A DNA stretch of 64,000 bases from Candidatus Saccharimonadota bacterium (GTDB lineage Bacteria > Patescibacteriota > Saccharimonadia > Saccharimonadales > Saccharimonadaceae): positions 62,001-126,000 of the forward strand of contig JAFZSN010000001.1 of NCBI GenBank assembly GCA_017619315.1. Direction: 5' to 3'. Both the position numbers and the translations under genes were made by a program. Shown here one piece after another: positions 1 to 7,916 of this stretch; within the stretch, counting starts at the first letter, position 1, and every line of letters starts with the position of its first letter. The notes below the pieces were generated by a model that worked only from the letters and a program-made list of their open reading frames with translations, did not search any database and had not been told where the DNA came from.

Positions 1-132
1 GACCAACACGCAGTCTATATCATCCCGGGCGCACGCTGCCAGGATGACGTAGCCGTTTCGTCAACTGCACGTCACTTCGCAGTTCTTTATCGTCTTGAAG
101 GCGCTGGTATTTATTGTATCGATGATCAATAG
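1..132 (+). CDS. C-terminal end of a type IV pilin-like protein (5' part outside the window)
   Basis: Frame 1 is open from the first base to a TAG at 130-132 and gives 43 residues. The tail AVLYRLEGAGIYC closely matches the tail of the pilin encoded convergently at 227-742 (AVLYRLEGAGVYC). Both also have an upstream Cys about 26 residues before the last Cys, so a C-terminal disulphide loop as in many type IV pilins is plausible. The N-terminal pilin helix lies outside the window, so the family is inferred from this shared tail only. Confidence 0.7.
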   Translation, partial: DQHAVYIIPGARCQDDVAVSSTARHFAVLYRLEGAGIYCIDDQ

Positions 133-158
133 AATTAGCATTTCATGCATAGCATAAA

Positions 159-187
159 TGAACCGGGATGAAACCCGGTTCATTTTT
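159..187. terminator. Intrinsic terminator between convergent pilin genes
   Basis: Nine-base perfect stem (TGAACCGGG at 159-167, CCCGGTTCA at 174-182) with a 6-nt loop, followed by TTTTT at 183-187. It lies between the converging ends of the two pilin genes; the minus-strand side has a shorter U-run (ATTT), so it may act in both directions. Confidence 0.85.
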
Positions 188-226
188 ATCACTATACTGC
201 GCTATAATTAAATATCTCGGCCAAAA

Positions 227-742
227 TTAAGTATTACTACAGTAAACTCCAGCCCCCTCCAGCCTATATAGTACTGCCACATTGCGAGGATTTGATGTTT
301 TCACCAACGTATCATTACTGCCACAATAAGCCTGTTTAACTACTAGAAGAGTATTGTCCCCATATGGGAAACTTGAGCTATATACGTCTTGAATCTGCGT
401 TGCGCTACATGCCTCATCGGTTTTTACGTCGCTACCGCAACTAACAATCTCTTGCGTATATACACCGCCCGAAGGATCGGCGTGTCCTGAAAAATAATCA
501 TTCATAAAATTCGCCCACTCTTGCTCGCCTTTAGGTAACGCTCCGCGGTTGTTTGTCTGGTATTTCTTAAGTTGCTCCAGGTACGTCATTACGTCCTCTC
601 TACGCGTAGCATCGCGCTGACTTCGTTGCAAAGACGGCAATGCCACGAAAACCATCAAAAAAATCAGCCCACCAACGGCAATCGTCAAGGCAACCTCTAT
701 AATCGTAAACCCCCTACTTTCTTTAGTAGCACCCTTTATCAT
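227..742 (-). CDS. Type IV pilin (prepilin) protein
   Basis: 171 residues. A short basic leader is followed by the prepilin signature G-FTIIEVALTIAVGG at about residues 11-24: cleavage after Gly, N-methylated Phe+1, Glu+5, then a hydrophobic helix. The rest is a soluble head ending in AVLYRLEGAGVYC, shared with the truncated gene at the window start. An AAGGAG Shine-Dalgarno site sits just upstream of the ATG. Expected role: pilin or pseudopilin subunit, processed by the prepilin peptidase encoded divergently 68 bp away. Major versus minor pilin cannot be told from sequence alone. Confidence 0.88.
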   Translation of the reverse strand: MIKGATKESRGFTIIEVALTIAVGGLIFLMVFVALPSLQRSQRDATRREDVMTYLEQLKKYQTNNRGALPKGEQEWANFMNDYFSGHADPSGGVYTQEIVSCGSDVKTDEACSATQIQDVYSSSFPYGDNTLLVVKQAYCGSNDTLVKTSNPRNVAVLYRLEGAGVYCSNT

Positions 743-798
743 ATTTTCTCCTTATGCTTATTATAACCAAAACCAGATAAAAAACAAGACGCTTGTGA

Positions 799-804
799 TA
801 CAAT
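799..804 (+). promoter_or_regulatory. -10 box of leaderless prepilin peptidase gene
   Basis: TACAAT preceded by TG, exactly 6 nt before the ATG at 811 with no Shine-Dalgarno sequence; transcription should start at or next to the start codon. Confidence 0.55.
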
Positions 805-810
805 AAAACC

Positions 811-1614
811 ATGCAGATCATATTTTTAGTTTTTCTATTTATCCTAGGTGCTTGTTTTGGTTCATTTCTTTGTTGTCAGGCTCGTCGTATGCAGTATCGT
901 TCCTCCCACAAAAACGCCGCCAAATTAAGCAAGCGTTCCTTTTGCCCACACTGCAAAGCCAAGCTATCCTGGTATGATAACATCCCTATCGTTTCATGGC
1001 TTTTGCTTCGCGGTAAATGTCGCAAATGTCACCACAAAATTGGCTTGGCTGAGATCCTCTCAGAAGTTTTATTTGCTCTCGCATTCTTAGGCCTCGGTAC
1101 CACCGTTGATGTACTTGATACTCCTATCCTTGGTTGGGCTTCCTTCATAGTTCTTATCATCTTTGCACTCATCATCGGCTTTCTCGCGATTTACGATGGC
1201 CTCTACGGAGAACTCCCCACCAAATTCCTTGTCATCGCTATTGTTGTAGCATTCGTTTACCTCATTTTGAAAGAAGTAGCTTTTCTCACATTACACCCTT
1301 TCTGCCCAGAGCTCATTTCGAAACCGCTTCTTTCCGTACTTATTTTTGGCGGCCTTTACCTTATTCTATATCTTATTTCAAAAGGTAAATGGGTCGGCGA
1401 CGGCGATTGGCTTCTTGCTACCGCTCTCGCAATAGTTCTATTTGAGCCATGGCTTACACTCGTCGCGCTCTGTCTCGCTAACGTCCTGGCCTGCCTCGTT
1501 ATGGCGCCATTCATGAGAGGGAAGAAAAGCCACCAAATCTACTTTGGCCCATTCATGGTCATCGCCTTCATAATTACGATCTCGCTTTCTCAATTTTTAC
1601 TAAACATGATATAA
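811..1614 (+). CDS. pilD: Prepilin peptidase (type IV leader peptidase, A24)
   Basis: 267 residues, a polytopic inner-membrane aspartic protease that removes the prepilin leader and usually methylates the new N-terminus. The N-terminal segment GACFGSFLCCQARRM and the two CxxC pairs (CPHC, CRKC) at about residues 45-75 form the usual zinc-binding N-domain. The two catalytic Asp lie in AIYDGLYGELP and in GDGDWLL (second GxGD-like site). About seven hydrophobic segments are visible. It sits among pilin genes, which supports the role. The mRNA looks leaderless. Its TAA stop lies inside the TATAAT of the next gene. Confidence 0.93.
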   Translation: MQIIFLVFLFILGACFGSFLCCQARRMQYRSSHKNAAKLSKRSFCPHCKAKLSWYDNIPIVSWLLLRGKCRKCHHKIGLAEILSEVLFALAFLGLGTTVDVLDTPILGWASFIVLIIFALIIGFLAIYDGLYGELPTKFLVIAIVVAFVYLILKEVAFLTLHPFCPELISKPLLSVLIFGGLYLILYLISKGKWVGDGDWLLATALAIVLFEPWLTLVALCLANVLACLVMAPFMRGKKSHQIYFGPFMVIAFIITISLSQFLLNMI

Positions 1615-1615
1615 T
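1610..1615 (+). promoter_or_regulatory. -10 box overlapping the pilD stop codon
   Basis: TATAAT 6 nt before the ATG at 1622. Bases 3-5 of the box (1612-1614) are the TAA stop of pilD. No Shine-Dalgarno sequence precedes 1622. Confidence 0.65.
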
Positions 1616-1621
1616 AAGCTT

Positions 1622-3157
1622 ATGATAAAAAAGGGTGATACTCTGATCGAGGTAACGCTAGCTATCGGCATTTTTTCCATGGTTGCCGTTTCCGTTGTCG
1701 CCGTCATGAGTAACGGCACCGCGGGCGCAGAGACCGCCTTAGAAACCACCCTCACCCGTCAAGAAATTGACGCTCAGGCCGAGGCCCTCCGCTTCATCCA
1801 CTCTTCCTACATTTCCGACCAGAACCTAGAAGACGACAGGTATTACAAACTCTGGAAGACCATCACTGACCCCGAGAACGTCATTGATCTTACCACGATG
1901 AATGAAGAAGCAAAGAATGAAATTCTAAACTACTCACCCACAACTTGCGATAGTTTATATACTGCAGGTGAAGACAATACCTTTCCGCCGCTCGCGACTC
2001 AGAAGGCCTTTGTTGTTGACACTAACTATTTGGGGAACTATTCCAGCTTAGATGCAGGAGTATTTAAGGAAGAATCTTCCGCCAAAGAACAAATCGATAA
2101 AATAGTCATTTCGTATATCCGCGATGGTAGAGAAGATGACAGGTTCAGTGCTGCCGAAACTTACCCTCACCTCGCATACAAAAAAGACGGTTCATCAGAA
2201 GACGCGTCAGAGGAAAATAGCGCACTCATCAGCAGTGATTACAACGTTTTTGATCGCGCCGAAGGCATTTATGTGATCGCCGTGCGAGACTCCGGTACCA
2301 ACATTGCCGGAGAAGACTCCTTTGTCACAGAATCCGCCTTTTATGACTTTTATATCCGTACTTGCTGGTACGGCATGGGCGACGAATTCCCTTCAACTAT
2401 TTCCACAGTAATCCGCCTCTACAACCCAGACGTCATCGTCGCGCGTAAACCCAAGCAAAAGGAAGAGCCCGAACCCGAGCCCGAACCCGCGAAGGATTAT
2501 ATGCAGGATGCTACTTCTGAAAGTCTAGCCGCTTTGATGCCAAACAACGGCGATAGCACAAAGCTCAAGGACAAGCGTGACGAAAAAGAATATGGCATTG
2601 CAAAAATTAACGATAAATACTGGATGACCACCAACCTCAACCTCGCTGGCGGTACTAAGCTCACCCCAGAGTCGACGGATATGACCAGTGGTAGTTATGA
2701 ACTTCCTCAATCCGCGCCCAATGCGGACTTTAAGGGTGTCTACAATTCTGGCCAGACAGAATGTTCGGAAAGCCAGCCGTGTTATAGCTATTATTCCTAT
2801 AACGTTGCTACGCTGGGCAGGCCGGCTTTGCCGTATACTATTTGCCCCAAGGGCTGGACCCTGCCCCGTAGGAGTGACTTTGAAGGCCTAATAAGCACTT
2901 ACCCCACGGGGGCAGCCTTAACCTCTAGCCCATTCAACGCTGTTTATGCTGGTGAGTATATGGATAAGGAATACGCCTACAGAAAGGTTGGGTTAAATGG
3001 GGGCGGAGTAAGTGGGGATTATTGGGCATATGATTACTATGGTGAATACGGGTACTTTGGCGAGGCTGGCGGAAAGCTCTCTATTAGCGAGAGTGATGTT
3101 TTTGTTGGGGCTGATGCGATAGTGATTGGATCCGCTGTTCGTTGTCTAAAAAAATAG
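1622..3157 (+). CDS. Pilin-like protein with C-terminal FISUMP domain
   Basis: 511 residues. The N-terminus MIKKGDTLIEVTLAIGIFSM is a class III signal (Gly before the cleavage point, then TLIEV and a hydrophobic helix). Residues about 30-285 are an extracellular region without a recognised domain, then a PEPEPEP linker (about 280-290). From about residue 320 to the end lies a FISUMP-type domain (Fibrobacter succinogenes major paralogous family): GIAKINDKYWMTTNLNL, CPKGWTLPRRSDF and the closing AVRC. This suggests a minor or tip pilin carrying an adhesive head. The same FISUMP pattern occurs in the giant surface protein at 49099-56802. Leaderless start with TATAAT 6 nt upstream. Confidence 0.82.
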   Translation: MIKKGDTLIEVTLAIGIFSMVAVSVVAVMSNGTAGAETALETTLTRQEIDAQAEALRFIHSSYISDQNLEDDRYYKLWKTITDPENVIDLTTMNEEAKNEILNYSPTTCDSLYTAGEDNTFPPLATQKAFVVDTNYLGNYSSLDAGVFKEESSAKEQIDKIVISYIRDGREDDRFSAAETYPHLAYKKDGSSEDASEENSALISSDYNVFDRAEGIYVIAVRDSGTNIAGEDSFVTESAFYDFYIRTCWYGMGDEFPSTISTVIRLYNPDVIVARKPKQKEEPEPEPEPAKDYMQDATSESLAALMPNNGDSTKLKDKRDEKEYGIAKINDKYWMTTNLNLAGGTKLTPESTDMTSGSYELPQSAPNADFKGVYNSGQTECSESQPCYSYYSYNVATLGRPALPYTICPKGWTLPRRSDFEGLISTYPTGAALTSSPFNAVYAGEYMDKEYAYRKVGLNGGGVSGDYWAYDYYGEYGYFGEAGGKLSISESDVFVGADAIVIGSAVRCLKK

Positions 3158-3158
3158 C

Positions 3159-4097
3159 CTATTTCGTCTCACTATGGAACTTCTCGTGCACCTCTCTGAG
3201 GTGCGCATCCGTCACATGGGTATAAATCTGCGTAGTCGAAATATCCGCGTGCCCCAGCATTGACTGCACCGCGCGAAGATCCGCCCCGTTCATAAGTAGA
3301 TCCGTCGCGAAAGAGTGCCTCAGCGTATGCGGCGACACATGCTTCGTTATCCCCGCCATCCGCGCATATTTCTCCACGATCCTTTCCACGCTTCGCGCCG
3401 TAATTCGGCGGTAGTTACCCGAAGTGTCCGCCGTCTGTAAGTTTCTCGAATTATTTAAAAACAACGCCGGCAGGGAATCCTCCCTCGCATCCAGATAATC
3501 TCGCACCCTATCCGCACAAGCCTCCGAAATAAAGATCGGCCTGTCTTTCGATCCCTTACCTCGAACCATGAATTCTCGCCGCTCCAGGTTGATCGAATCC
3601 CGGTTCAGCCCCACCAGCTCCGACACACGTAGCCCTCCAGAGTACAAGAGCTCAATAATCGCCCTGTCCCTAAGCCCCGATTCCGTCGACAAATCAATCT
3701 GCTCCAGCATCTCTTCCACTTCATCAAAATGTAGGAATGTCACCTGCTTTCTCACCACACGCGGCAAATCCACCAGGGAAGGATCGAGCGATTTTATCTC
3801 CCGCCTCGCCAAGTACTTCAAGAATCCTCTCAGCGCAATCAAATGATACGCCTGCGTAATTACCTTGAGGTCATCCTCGCCATTCTCGGACCCGTATCGG
3901 TTCAACTTTATCCGGTATTTCCGCACCAATTCCTTCGTGACATCCTTCGGCCCCATCTCATCCTTATTTAGGATTTCCAGCGAAATCTCTACAAACCGCT
4001 CCAGATACAACCTGTAATTATCAATCGTTTTCTTGCTCCGCCCCGACTCAATCTCGAGATGCTCCAGGAAGTCATTAATAAGATCATAAATATCCAT
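3159..4097 (-). CDS. Tyrosine recombinase, XerC/XerD type
   Basis: 313 residues from the ATG at 4097; a longer in-frame ATG at 4127 would run across the promoter. N-terminal SAM-like core-binding domain (residues 1-110), then the catalytic domain with Arg in YSGGLRVSELVGL, Lys in GKGSKDR, the box II motif HTLRHSFATDLL, and LGHADISTTQIYTHV with the nucleophilic Tyr. Length and motifs fit the housekeeping Xer recombinase resolving chromosome dimers; many CPR have a single Xer. No phage or element genes lie beside it. A TATAAT 6 nt before 4097 and the absence of a Shine-Dalgarno sequence indicate a leaderless mRNA. Confidence 0.9.
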   Translation of the reverse strand: MDIYDLINDFLEHLEIESGRSKKTIDNYRLYLERFVEISLEILNKDEMGPKDVTKELVRKYRIKLNRYGSENGEDDLKVITQAYHLIALRGFLKYLARREIKSLDPSLVDLPRVVRKQVTFLHFDEVEEMLEQIDLSTESGLRDRAIIELLYSGGLRVSELVGLNRDSINLERREFMVRGKGSKDRPIFISEACADRVRDYLDAREDSLPALFLNNSRNLQTADTSGNYRRITARSVERIVEKYARMAGITKHVSPHTLRHSFATDLLMNGADLRAVQSMLGHADISTTQIYTHVTDAHLREVHEKFHSETK

Positions 4098-4103
4098 ACC
4101 TAA

Positions 4104-4109
4104 ATTATA
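4104..4109 (-). promoter_or_regulatory. -10 box of leaderless xer gene
   Basis: ATTATA on the plus strand reads TATAAT on the minus strand, 6 nt from the ATG at 4097. It lies about 26 bp from the divergent ndk -10 box. Confidence 0.6.
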
Positions 4110-4134
4110 CCAAAAACTGCACCTCAAGATGTGC

Positions 4135-4140
4135 TATAAT
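4135..4140 (+). promoter_or_regulatory. Extended -10 promoter of ndk
   Basis: TGCTATAAT extended -10 element. Unlike the leaderless genes, this one is followed by AAGGAG (4147-4152) and an ATG at 4159. Confidence 0.65.
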
Positions 4141-4158
4141 AGCAAAAAGGAGTTTTTT

Positions 4159-4704
4159 ATGACAAAATCAGAGAATACCAAACCAAAGACTTCGAAGTCG
4201 CAAGATTTTATTCAAAGAAGCTTAGTAGTGTTGAAGCCAGATACTGTTCAGCGCGGGATCATCGGCGAAGTCATCCAACGTTTTGAGCGCGTCGGTCTTA
4301 AGATCGTCGGCATGAAGATGATTATGCCAGATGAGCACCTCTATCGTGAGCACTACGAAGGCATCGGCCAAATGATCACTCGCCGCGGCGAGCAGGTCTT
4401 CCGCTACAACGTTGAATATATGATGACTGGTCCAGTTATTGCTATGGTCCTAGAAGGCGTCGAAGCCGTTCCACTAGTCCGTAAAATCGTTGGCCCGACC
4501 GAGCCAAAATCCGCAGAAATGGGGACCATTCGTGGTGACTATTCTCACATGAGCTTTGGTTATTCTGACGCCAAGGGTACCGGTGTGCCAAATCTCGTCC
4601 ACGCTTCCTCCAACGCCGAAGAAGCCAAAAGAGAGATTGACCTCTGGTTCAACGGCAACGAGCTCTACGACTACTCCGATCTTAACGAGAAGTATACGCG
4701 CTAA
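4159..4704 (+). CDS. ndk: Nucleoside diphosphate kinase
   Basis: 181 residues. Transfers the gamma-phosphate from NTPs to NDPs through a phosphohistidine. Visible family features: RSLVVLKPDTVQRGIIGEV at the start of the fold, the GTIRGDY segment, and the active-site His in NLVHASSNAEEAKREI. It is longer than the usual 140-150 residues because of a roughly 20-residue N-terminal extension and a longer C-terminal tail. The ATG at 4159 is chosen over an in-frame ATG at 4129 because AAGGAG lies 6 nt before it and the TATAAT at 4135-4140 would fall inside the longer reading. Confidence 0.95.
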   Translation: MTKSENTKPKTSKSQDFIQRSLVVLKPDTVQRGIIGEVIQRFERVGLKIVGMKMIMPDEHLYREHYEGIGQMITRRGEQVFRYNVEYMMTGPVIAMVLEGVEAVPLVRKIVGPTEPKSAEMGTIRGDYSHMSFGYSDAKGTGVPNLVHASSNAEEAKREIDLWFNGNELYDYSDLNEKYTR

Positions 4705-4719
4705 TAGGAAAAAGAAAAA

Positions 4720-4753
4720 GGGGTCAGACTAAAACTAGCCTGACCCGTTTTTT
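4720..4753. terminator. Terminator between ndk and the SLH-like gene
   Basis: GGGTCAG (4721-4727) pairs with CTGACCC (4740-4746), then GTTTTTT. The minus-strand side is also U-rich, so it can end both convergent transcripts. Confidence 0.85.
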
Positions 4754-4764
4754 GTGCAGCCGCA

Positions 4765-5256
4765 TCACCTTATGGGTTCGAGAATCGTGCTGAGGTCAAT
4801 AAAATACTTGATGAGAAGTGCAGCGAAACCTCTAGTCATCCAGACGTTCTGCGTCTCCCATTTGATTTTATTGATGCCGAATTTTTTTCCTACTGCCTTC
4901 ATTTTATTGATGGCATAGGTATCGGAGACCCTATTCTTTTTCTTCGCCTTGTCCTTTTTCGAGATCTTAACAATCTTCTTGGACCAAATATTGACGAAGA
5001 TTTTGTTCAGCTCCCCGCGTTTTATTAACTCATGAGGCTTAAATTCCTTGCCCTCAAAGACGCCATCAAATGCATGGTGCTTGCGCAAGTAGTTAATGGC
5101 CTCATAGGTCTTTTTCCCGACTGTCTTTTTTGTGACATCGGTGTACTTGGCCGGAGCTTTTGTCCCTGCCGCAAATGCGACGGTTGTCGGCATAAATACT
5201 GACATAGCAATCGCTGCCACTAACAATAAAGTTCCAATTTTTCTCATATTTTTCAT
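4765..5256 (-). CDS. Secreted basic protein with SLH-like repeat
   Basis: 163 residues with a clear Sec signal peptide (MKNMRKIGTLLLVAAIAMSV, cleavage near AFA-AG at about residue 30). The mature part starts with YTDV and continues with AINYLRKHHAFDGV, FKPHELIKRGELNKIFVNIW, which follows the S-layer-homology pattern (F-DV, I-L, G, F-P, RGE). A second, weaker half may follow. It is very Lys-rich. SLH domains bind cell-wall polymers, so a wall-associated role is inferred. It has a GAGGAGG Shine-Dalgarno site and a consensus sigma-70 promoter. Confidence 0.65.
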   Translation of the reverse strand: MKNMRKIGTLLLVAAIAMSVFMPTTVAFAAGTKAPAKYTDVTKKTVGKKTYEAINYLRKHHAFDGVFEGKEFKPHELIKRGELNKIFVNIWSKKIVKISKKDKAKKKNRVSDTYAINKMKAVGKKFGINKIKWETQNVWMTRGFAALLIKYFIDLSTILEPIR

Positions 5257-5317
5257 AACGAGCCCCTCCTCAAACTTTTTTATCTCAACTCTATGAAATT
5301 AGAAAAATCCTACCCTA

Positions 5318-5346
5318 ATTATATCACGCATTGCAATATTTGTCAA
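5318..5346 (-). promoter_or_regulatory. Consensus sigma-70 promoter for the SLH-like gene
   Basis: On the minus strand TTGACA (plus 5341-5346), a 17-bp spacer, then TATAAT (plus 5318-5323). Both hexamers are perfect matches; the 5' UTR would be about 55 nt. Confidence 0.85.
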
Positions 5347-5378
5347 CCATCCACCCCTGAAAAACATAAAAAGTATAT

Positions 5379-6113
5379 CTACAGTACTTTTTGCAAAAAT
5401 TCTTGTACTCTCTCTGTTTTGGGGTGGCGGAAAAACTCCTCTGGAGCCCCGTCCTCAATAATCTTACCCCTGTCAAGAAATACTACTCTAGTAGCAATTT
5501 CCTTAGCGAAACTCATTTCGTGTGTCACGATCATTATAGTCATACCCCTGTCAGCCAACTCTCTTATTAGGGATAGCACATCACCGATCGATTCCGGATC
5601 CAGTGCCGAGGTCGGCTCGTCAAAGAGTAGCACCTCTGGTGATAACATCATTGCGCGGGCGATCGCTACCCTCTGTTTTTGCCCGCCTGACAGGGAAGCA
5701 GGGTATGCTTTTGCCTTCTGTGTCAGCCCAATATGGGACAAAAGCTCCATCGCACGCTTTTCCGCCGCCTCTTTCTTCATCAGATGTAGCTTCATCGGTG
5801 CTAAGATAAGGTTCTCCATCACAGTCATGTTATTTATCAGGTTAAAATGTTGGAATACCATCCCAATACTCCGCCTTACTCGCCGAATATTCTTCTCAGT
5901 TACCTCTTCACCATCGAAAATGATTTTGCCGCTAGTCGGCTCCTCCATCCAGTTAATACACCGAAGGAACGTAGATTTACCAGACCCAGATGGCCCCAGT
6001 ACCACTACACGCTCGCCTTCTTTTAGCTCAAAATTAATACCACTAAGCACCTTGTTTTTGCCAAAACTTTTATGCAAATTCTTTATCACGAGGTCGGTTT
6101 TCTTATCTTCCAT
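5379..6113 (-). CDS. glnQ: Polar amino-acid ABC transporter ATP-binding protein
   Basis: 244 residues. Walker A GPSGSGKST, Q-loop region, signature LSGGQKQRVAIARA, Walker B VLLFDEPTSALDPE and the switch His in VTHEMSFA are all present. The HLMKKEAAEKRAMELL segment and overall length match the GlnQ/HisP group. Third gene of a substrate-binding protein, permease, ATPase operon; its ATG directly follows the permease stop codon. It energises uptake of an amino acid, expected for an auxotrophic host-dependent cell. The exact substrate is not visible. Confidence 0.95.
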   Translation of the reverse strand: MEDKKTDLVIKNLHKSFGKNKVLSGINFELKEGERVVVLGPSGSGKSTFLRCINWMEEPTSGKIIFDGEEVTEKNIRRVRRSIGMVFQHFNLINNMTVMENLILAPMKLHLMKKEAAEKRAMELLSHIGLTQKAKAYPASLSGGQKQRVAIARAMMLSPEVLLFDEPTSALDPESIGDVLSLIRELADRGMTIMIVTHEMSFAKEIATRVVFLDRGKIIEDGAPEEFFRHPKTERVQEFLQKVL

Positions 6114-6818
6114 CTACTCCTCCGCCCTGAGGTCACTTCGCCTCAAACCCTTCTCAATTCGCTTTACGATAAACGTGATCAGATAGATTGTAGCAAGATA
6201 GAACAGCGCTGCCACGAACATCGGCACGATATAACTGGCCATATTCTGGCCCGACCCGATGTCTTTCGCTGCCATATTAAGATCGTACATCCCCACCATG
6301 CTGACAATCGCAGTTTCCTTGATCACTGTAATTATCTCATTTCCGAGTGCCGGAATTACATTTTTGATCGCCTGTGGCGCCACAATCTTCGTAAAAATCG
6401 TAAATCTAGACAGCCCAAGCGCTAGTCCCGCCTCGGTTTGCCCCTTATCCACCGAAAGTATCCCACCCCTGATCACTTCCGCCGCGTAAGCTGCTGAGTT
6501 TAGCCCGAAGGCAATAATCGCCGTAATAATACTCGGAAACCCCTTTATCGCAAATATCACAAAGAACATGATAAAGAGCTGCAAAGCCATCGGCGTTCCG
6601 CGGATAATCCCTACATACACCCGGCAAATAAACTTCGGCACTGCGAGCCACCGCGAAGGCTTGGCGGTGTCGACAAGAGCAATAATCGTCCCCAGGAAAA
6701 ACCCAATCAGGAGTGCAAAATACGAAATCTGCAAGGTCAGCAGGAACCCGTGGAGCAATGCATCAATATATTCTGGAGTACTAAACAGTTCACCTATTTT
6801 GCTAAAGAAATCATTCAT
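6114..6818 (-). CDS. Polar amino-acid ABC transporter permease
   Basis: 234 residues, HisM/GlnP family (His/Glu/Gln/Arg/opine group). About five membrane segments and the EAA-type cytoplasmic loop, here EAGLALGLSRFTIFTKIVAPQAI, which contacts the ATPase. RGTPMALQLFIMFF is the typical N-terminal family motif. The start overlaps the end of the binding-protein gene by 8 nt and the stop abuts the ATPase start. One permease gene is present, so a homodimeric channel is likely. Confidence 0.93.
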   Translation of the reverse strand: MNDFFSKIGELFSTPEYIDALLHGFLLTLQISYFALLIGFFLGTIIALVDTAKPSRWLAVPKFICRVYVGIIRGTPMALQLFIMFFVIFAIKGFPSIITAIIAFGLNSAAYAAEVIRGGILSVDKGQTEAGLALGLSRFTIFTKIVAPQAIKNVIPALGNEIITVIKETAIVSMVGMYDLNMAAKDIGSGQNMASYIVPMFVAALFYLATIYLITFIVKRIEKGLRRSDLRAEE

Positions 6819-7662
6819 CGGAAAACCCCGTATACTTTAATACTAATCTGTCAATCTCGGTCTTGCCATCAGCGTCTTCGGTTAGCATTTCCGAAAGGAC
6901 TTCATTAAACGCTTCAAGCAGATCCCCTCTGTCGCGGTTTACTGCAATAGCGTATGATTCTTCTACCGGGTAGTCATCTTCGCGCGTTTCTCCCGAATAA
7001 TATAGCGGTAGAGCCATCAGCCCTGGATTCTTCTCTACGATAAATCGAGCCACCAACTCATCTGCAATTGCGTAATCTATAATGTGAGCCGAGATGGCGT
7101 CCGCTGCGAGCTGATGAGAATCAATCCCTTTAATGGTCGTCCCGGTCCCAGCTAGCGCGCCATTCTCAATCTCGTCTTCCACAAACAAATACCCAGTACT
7201 ACCGATCTGCGACCCGAGCGTTGCCCCGGCTAAGGACTCCCATACTACATGGTCATCGCGTAGCGACGGTGGCATGTCTTTGTTATAAATCACATACTGT
7301 ACCGAAGTGTAATAGGGAATTGTAAAGTTTACTTTCTCTTCGCGCGCCGGAGTAATCGTAATCCCGGCTGCTCCCGCATCGGCAATTTTGCCAGCCTCAA
7401 CGTTGTCGATAATTACATCAAACTCAACATTTTTGATTTGGATCTTTTTATTCATCTTCTCGGCCACGCGATTCACGATATCGACATCTACCCCCACAAT
7501 CTCTCGGTTTTCATAAAACTCAAATGGCGTGAATGGCACACTGGTCTCGACCACATAGTCCGCCCCTCTCTCTCCAGCAATCGAAAAATACACGCTCACC
7601 CCCATCCCCGCGGTCACAAGTAAGAATATAATCACATATACTAAACTTTTGACCTTATGCAT
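6811..7662 (-). CDS. Amino-acid ABC transporter substrate-binding protein, membrane-anchored
   Basis: 283 residues from ATG 7662. An N-terminal hydrophobic anchor (residues 5-28) lacks a lipobox Cys, so the protein is probably held by an uncleaved helix. The rest is a periplasmic-binding-protein type 2 fold of the SBP_bac_3 family: PFTPFEFYENREIVGVDVDI, GAAGITITPAREEKVNFTIPYY. First gene of the transporter operon. Two other in-frame ATGs lie upstream (7668, 7680); 7662 is preferred because the TATAAT lies exactly 6 nt before it, the spacing seen for other leaderless genes here. Confidence 0.9.
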   Translation of the reverse strand: MHKVKSLVYVIIFLLVTAGMGVSVYFSIAGERGADYVVETSVPFTPFEFYENREIVGVDVDIVNRVAEKMNKKIQIKNVEFDVIIDNVEAGKIADAGAAGITITPAREEKVNFTIPYYTSVQYVIYNKDMPPSLRDDHVVWESLAGATLGSQIGSTGYLFVEDEIENGALAGTGTTIKGIDSHQLAADAISAHIIDYAIADELVARFIVEKNPGLMALPLYYSGETREDDYPVEESYAIAVNRDRGDLLEAFNEVLSEMLTEDADGKTEIDRLVLKYTGFSDE

Positions 7663-7668
7663 AAGCAT

Positions 7669-7674
7669 ATTATA
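7669..7674 (-). promoter_or_regulatory. -10 box of the amino-acid transporter operon
   Basis: Minus-strand TATAAT followed by ATGCTT and the ATG at 7662 (6-nt spacing). The same ATGCTT spacer occurs before 8986 and 30092. Confidence 0.65.
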
Positions 7675-7744
7675 ACACACTCAAAACCATCCTGTCTCGG
7701 CGGATTTAAAGATTTACTAGGGAATAAAAGTATTACAAGTATGG

Positions 7745-7750
7745 TATAAT
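7745..7750 (+). promoter_or_regulatory. Extended -10 promoter of tRNA-Arg
   Basis: TATGGTATAAT ends 13 nt before the 5' end of the tRNA. Confidence 0.65.
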
Positions 7751-7763
7751 ATATTTGTACTAT

Positions 7764-7839
7764 GGTCCGGTAGCTCAATGGATAGAGCAATTCCGTCCTA
7801 AGGAAGAGGTTGTGCGTTCGACTCGCACCCGGATCACCA
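7764..7839 (+). tRNA. tRNA-Arg (anticodon CCT)
   Basis: 76 nt with encoded CCA. Acceptor GGTCCGG pairs with CCGGATC (one G-U), D-arm GCTC/GAGC, anticodon loop GTCCTAA giving CCU, T-arm GTGCG-TTCGACT-CGCAC. It reads AGG. No hairpin terminator follows directly. A copy of its 3' half lies at 7877-7900 and the PPIase-like gene starts at 7917, so that gene may be transcribed from the tRNA promoter. Confidence 0.95.
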
Positions 7840-7876
7840 TTAACACAACGTGTATCCAATGCTCGTCGAACCTCTG

Positions 7877-7900
7877 GTGCGACTCGCACCCGGATCACCA
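7877..7900 (+). repeat. Second copy of tRNA-Arg T-arm and acceptor 3' strand, T-loop shortened
   Basis: GTGCG at 7877-7881 followed by the sequence of tRNA positions 7821-7839 at 7882-7900, ending in CCA. Only TTCG of the T-loop is missing. The match continues 4 nt (TTAA) past CCA in both copies, so the contiguous direct repeat is 25 nt (7819-7843 and 7880-7904), offset 61 bp. Confidence 0.85.
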
Positions 7901-7916
7901 TTAAACAAAATCAACT

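Noticed and set aside
3159..4097. Xer-type recombinase as an integrase of a mobile element here
   Set aside because: Length and motifs fit housekeeping Xer; no attachment repeats, phage genes or element cargo adjoin it. A link to the tRNA-copy elements remains speculative.
5293..6186. 297-codon plus-strand frame opposite the ABC ATPase
   Set aside because: Antisense to a gene with all ABC motifs; no initiation signal or recognisable protein.
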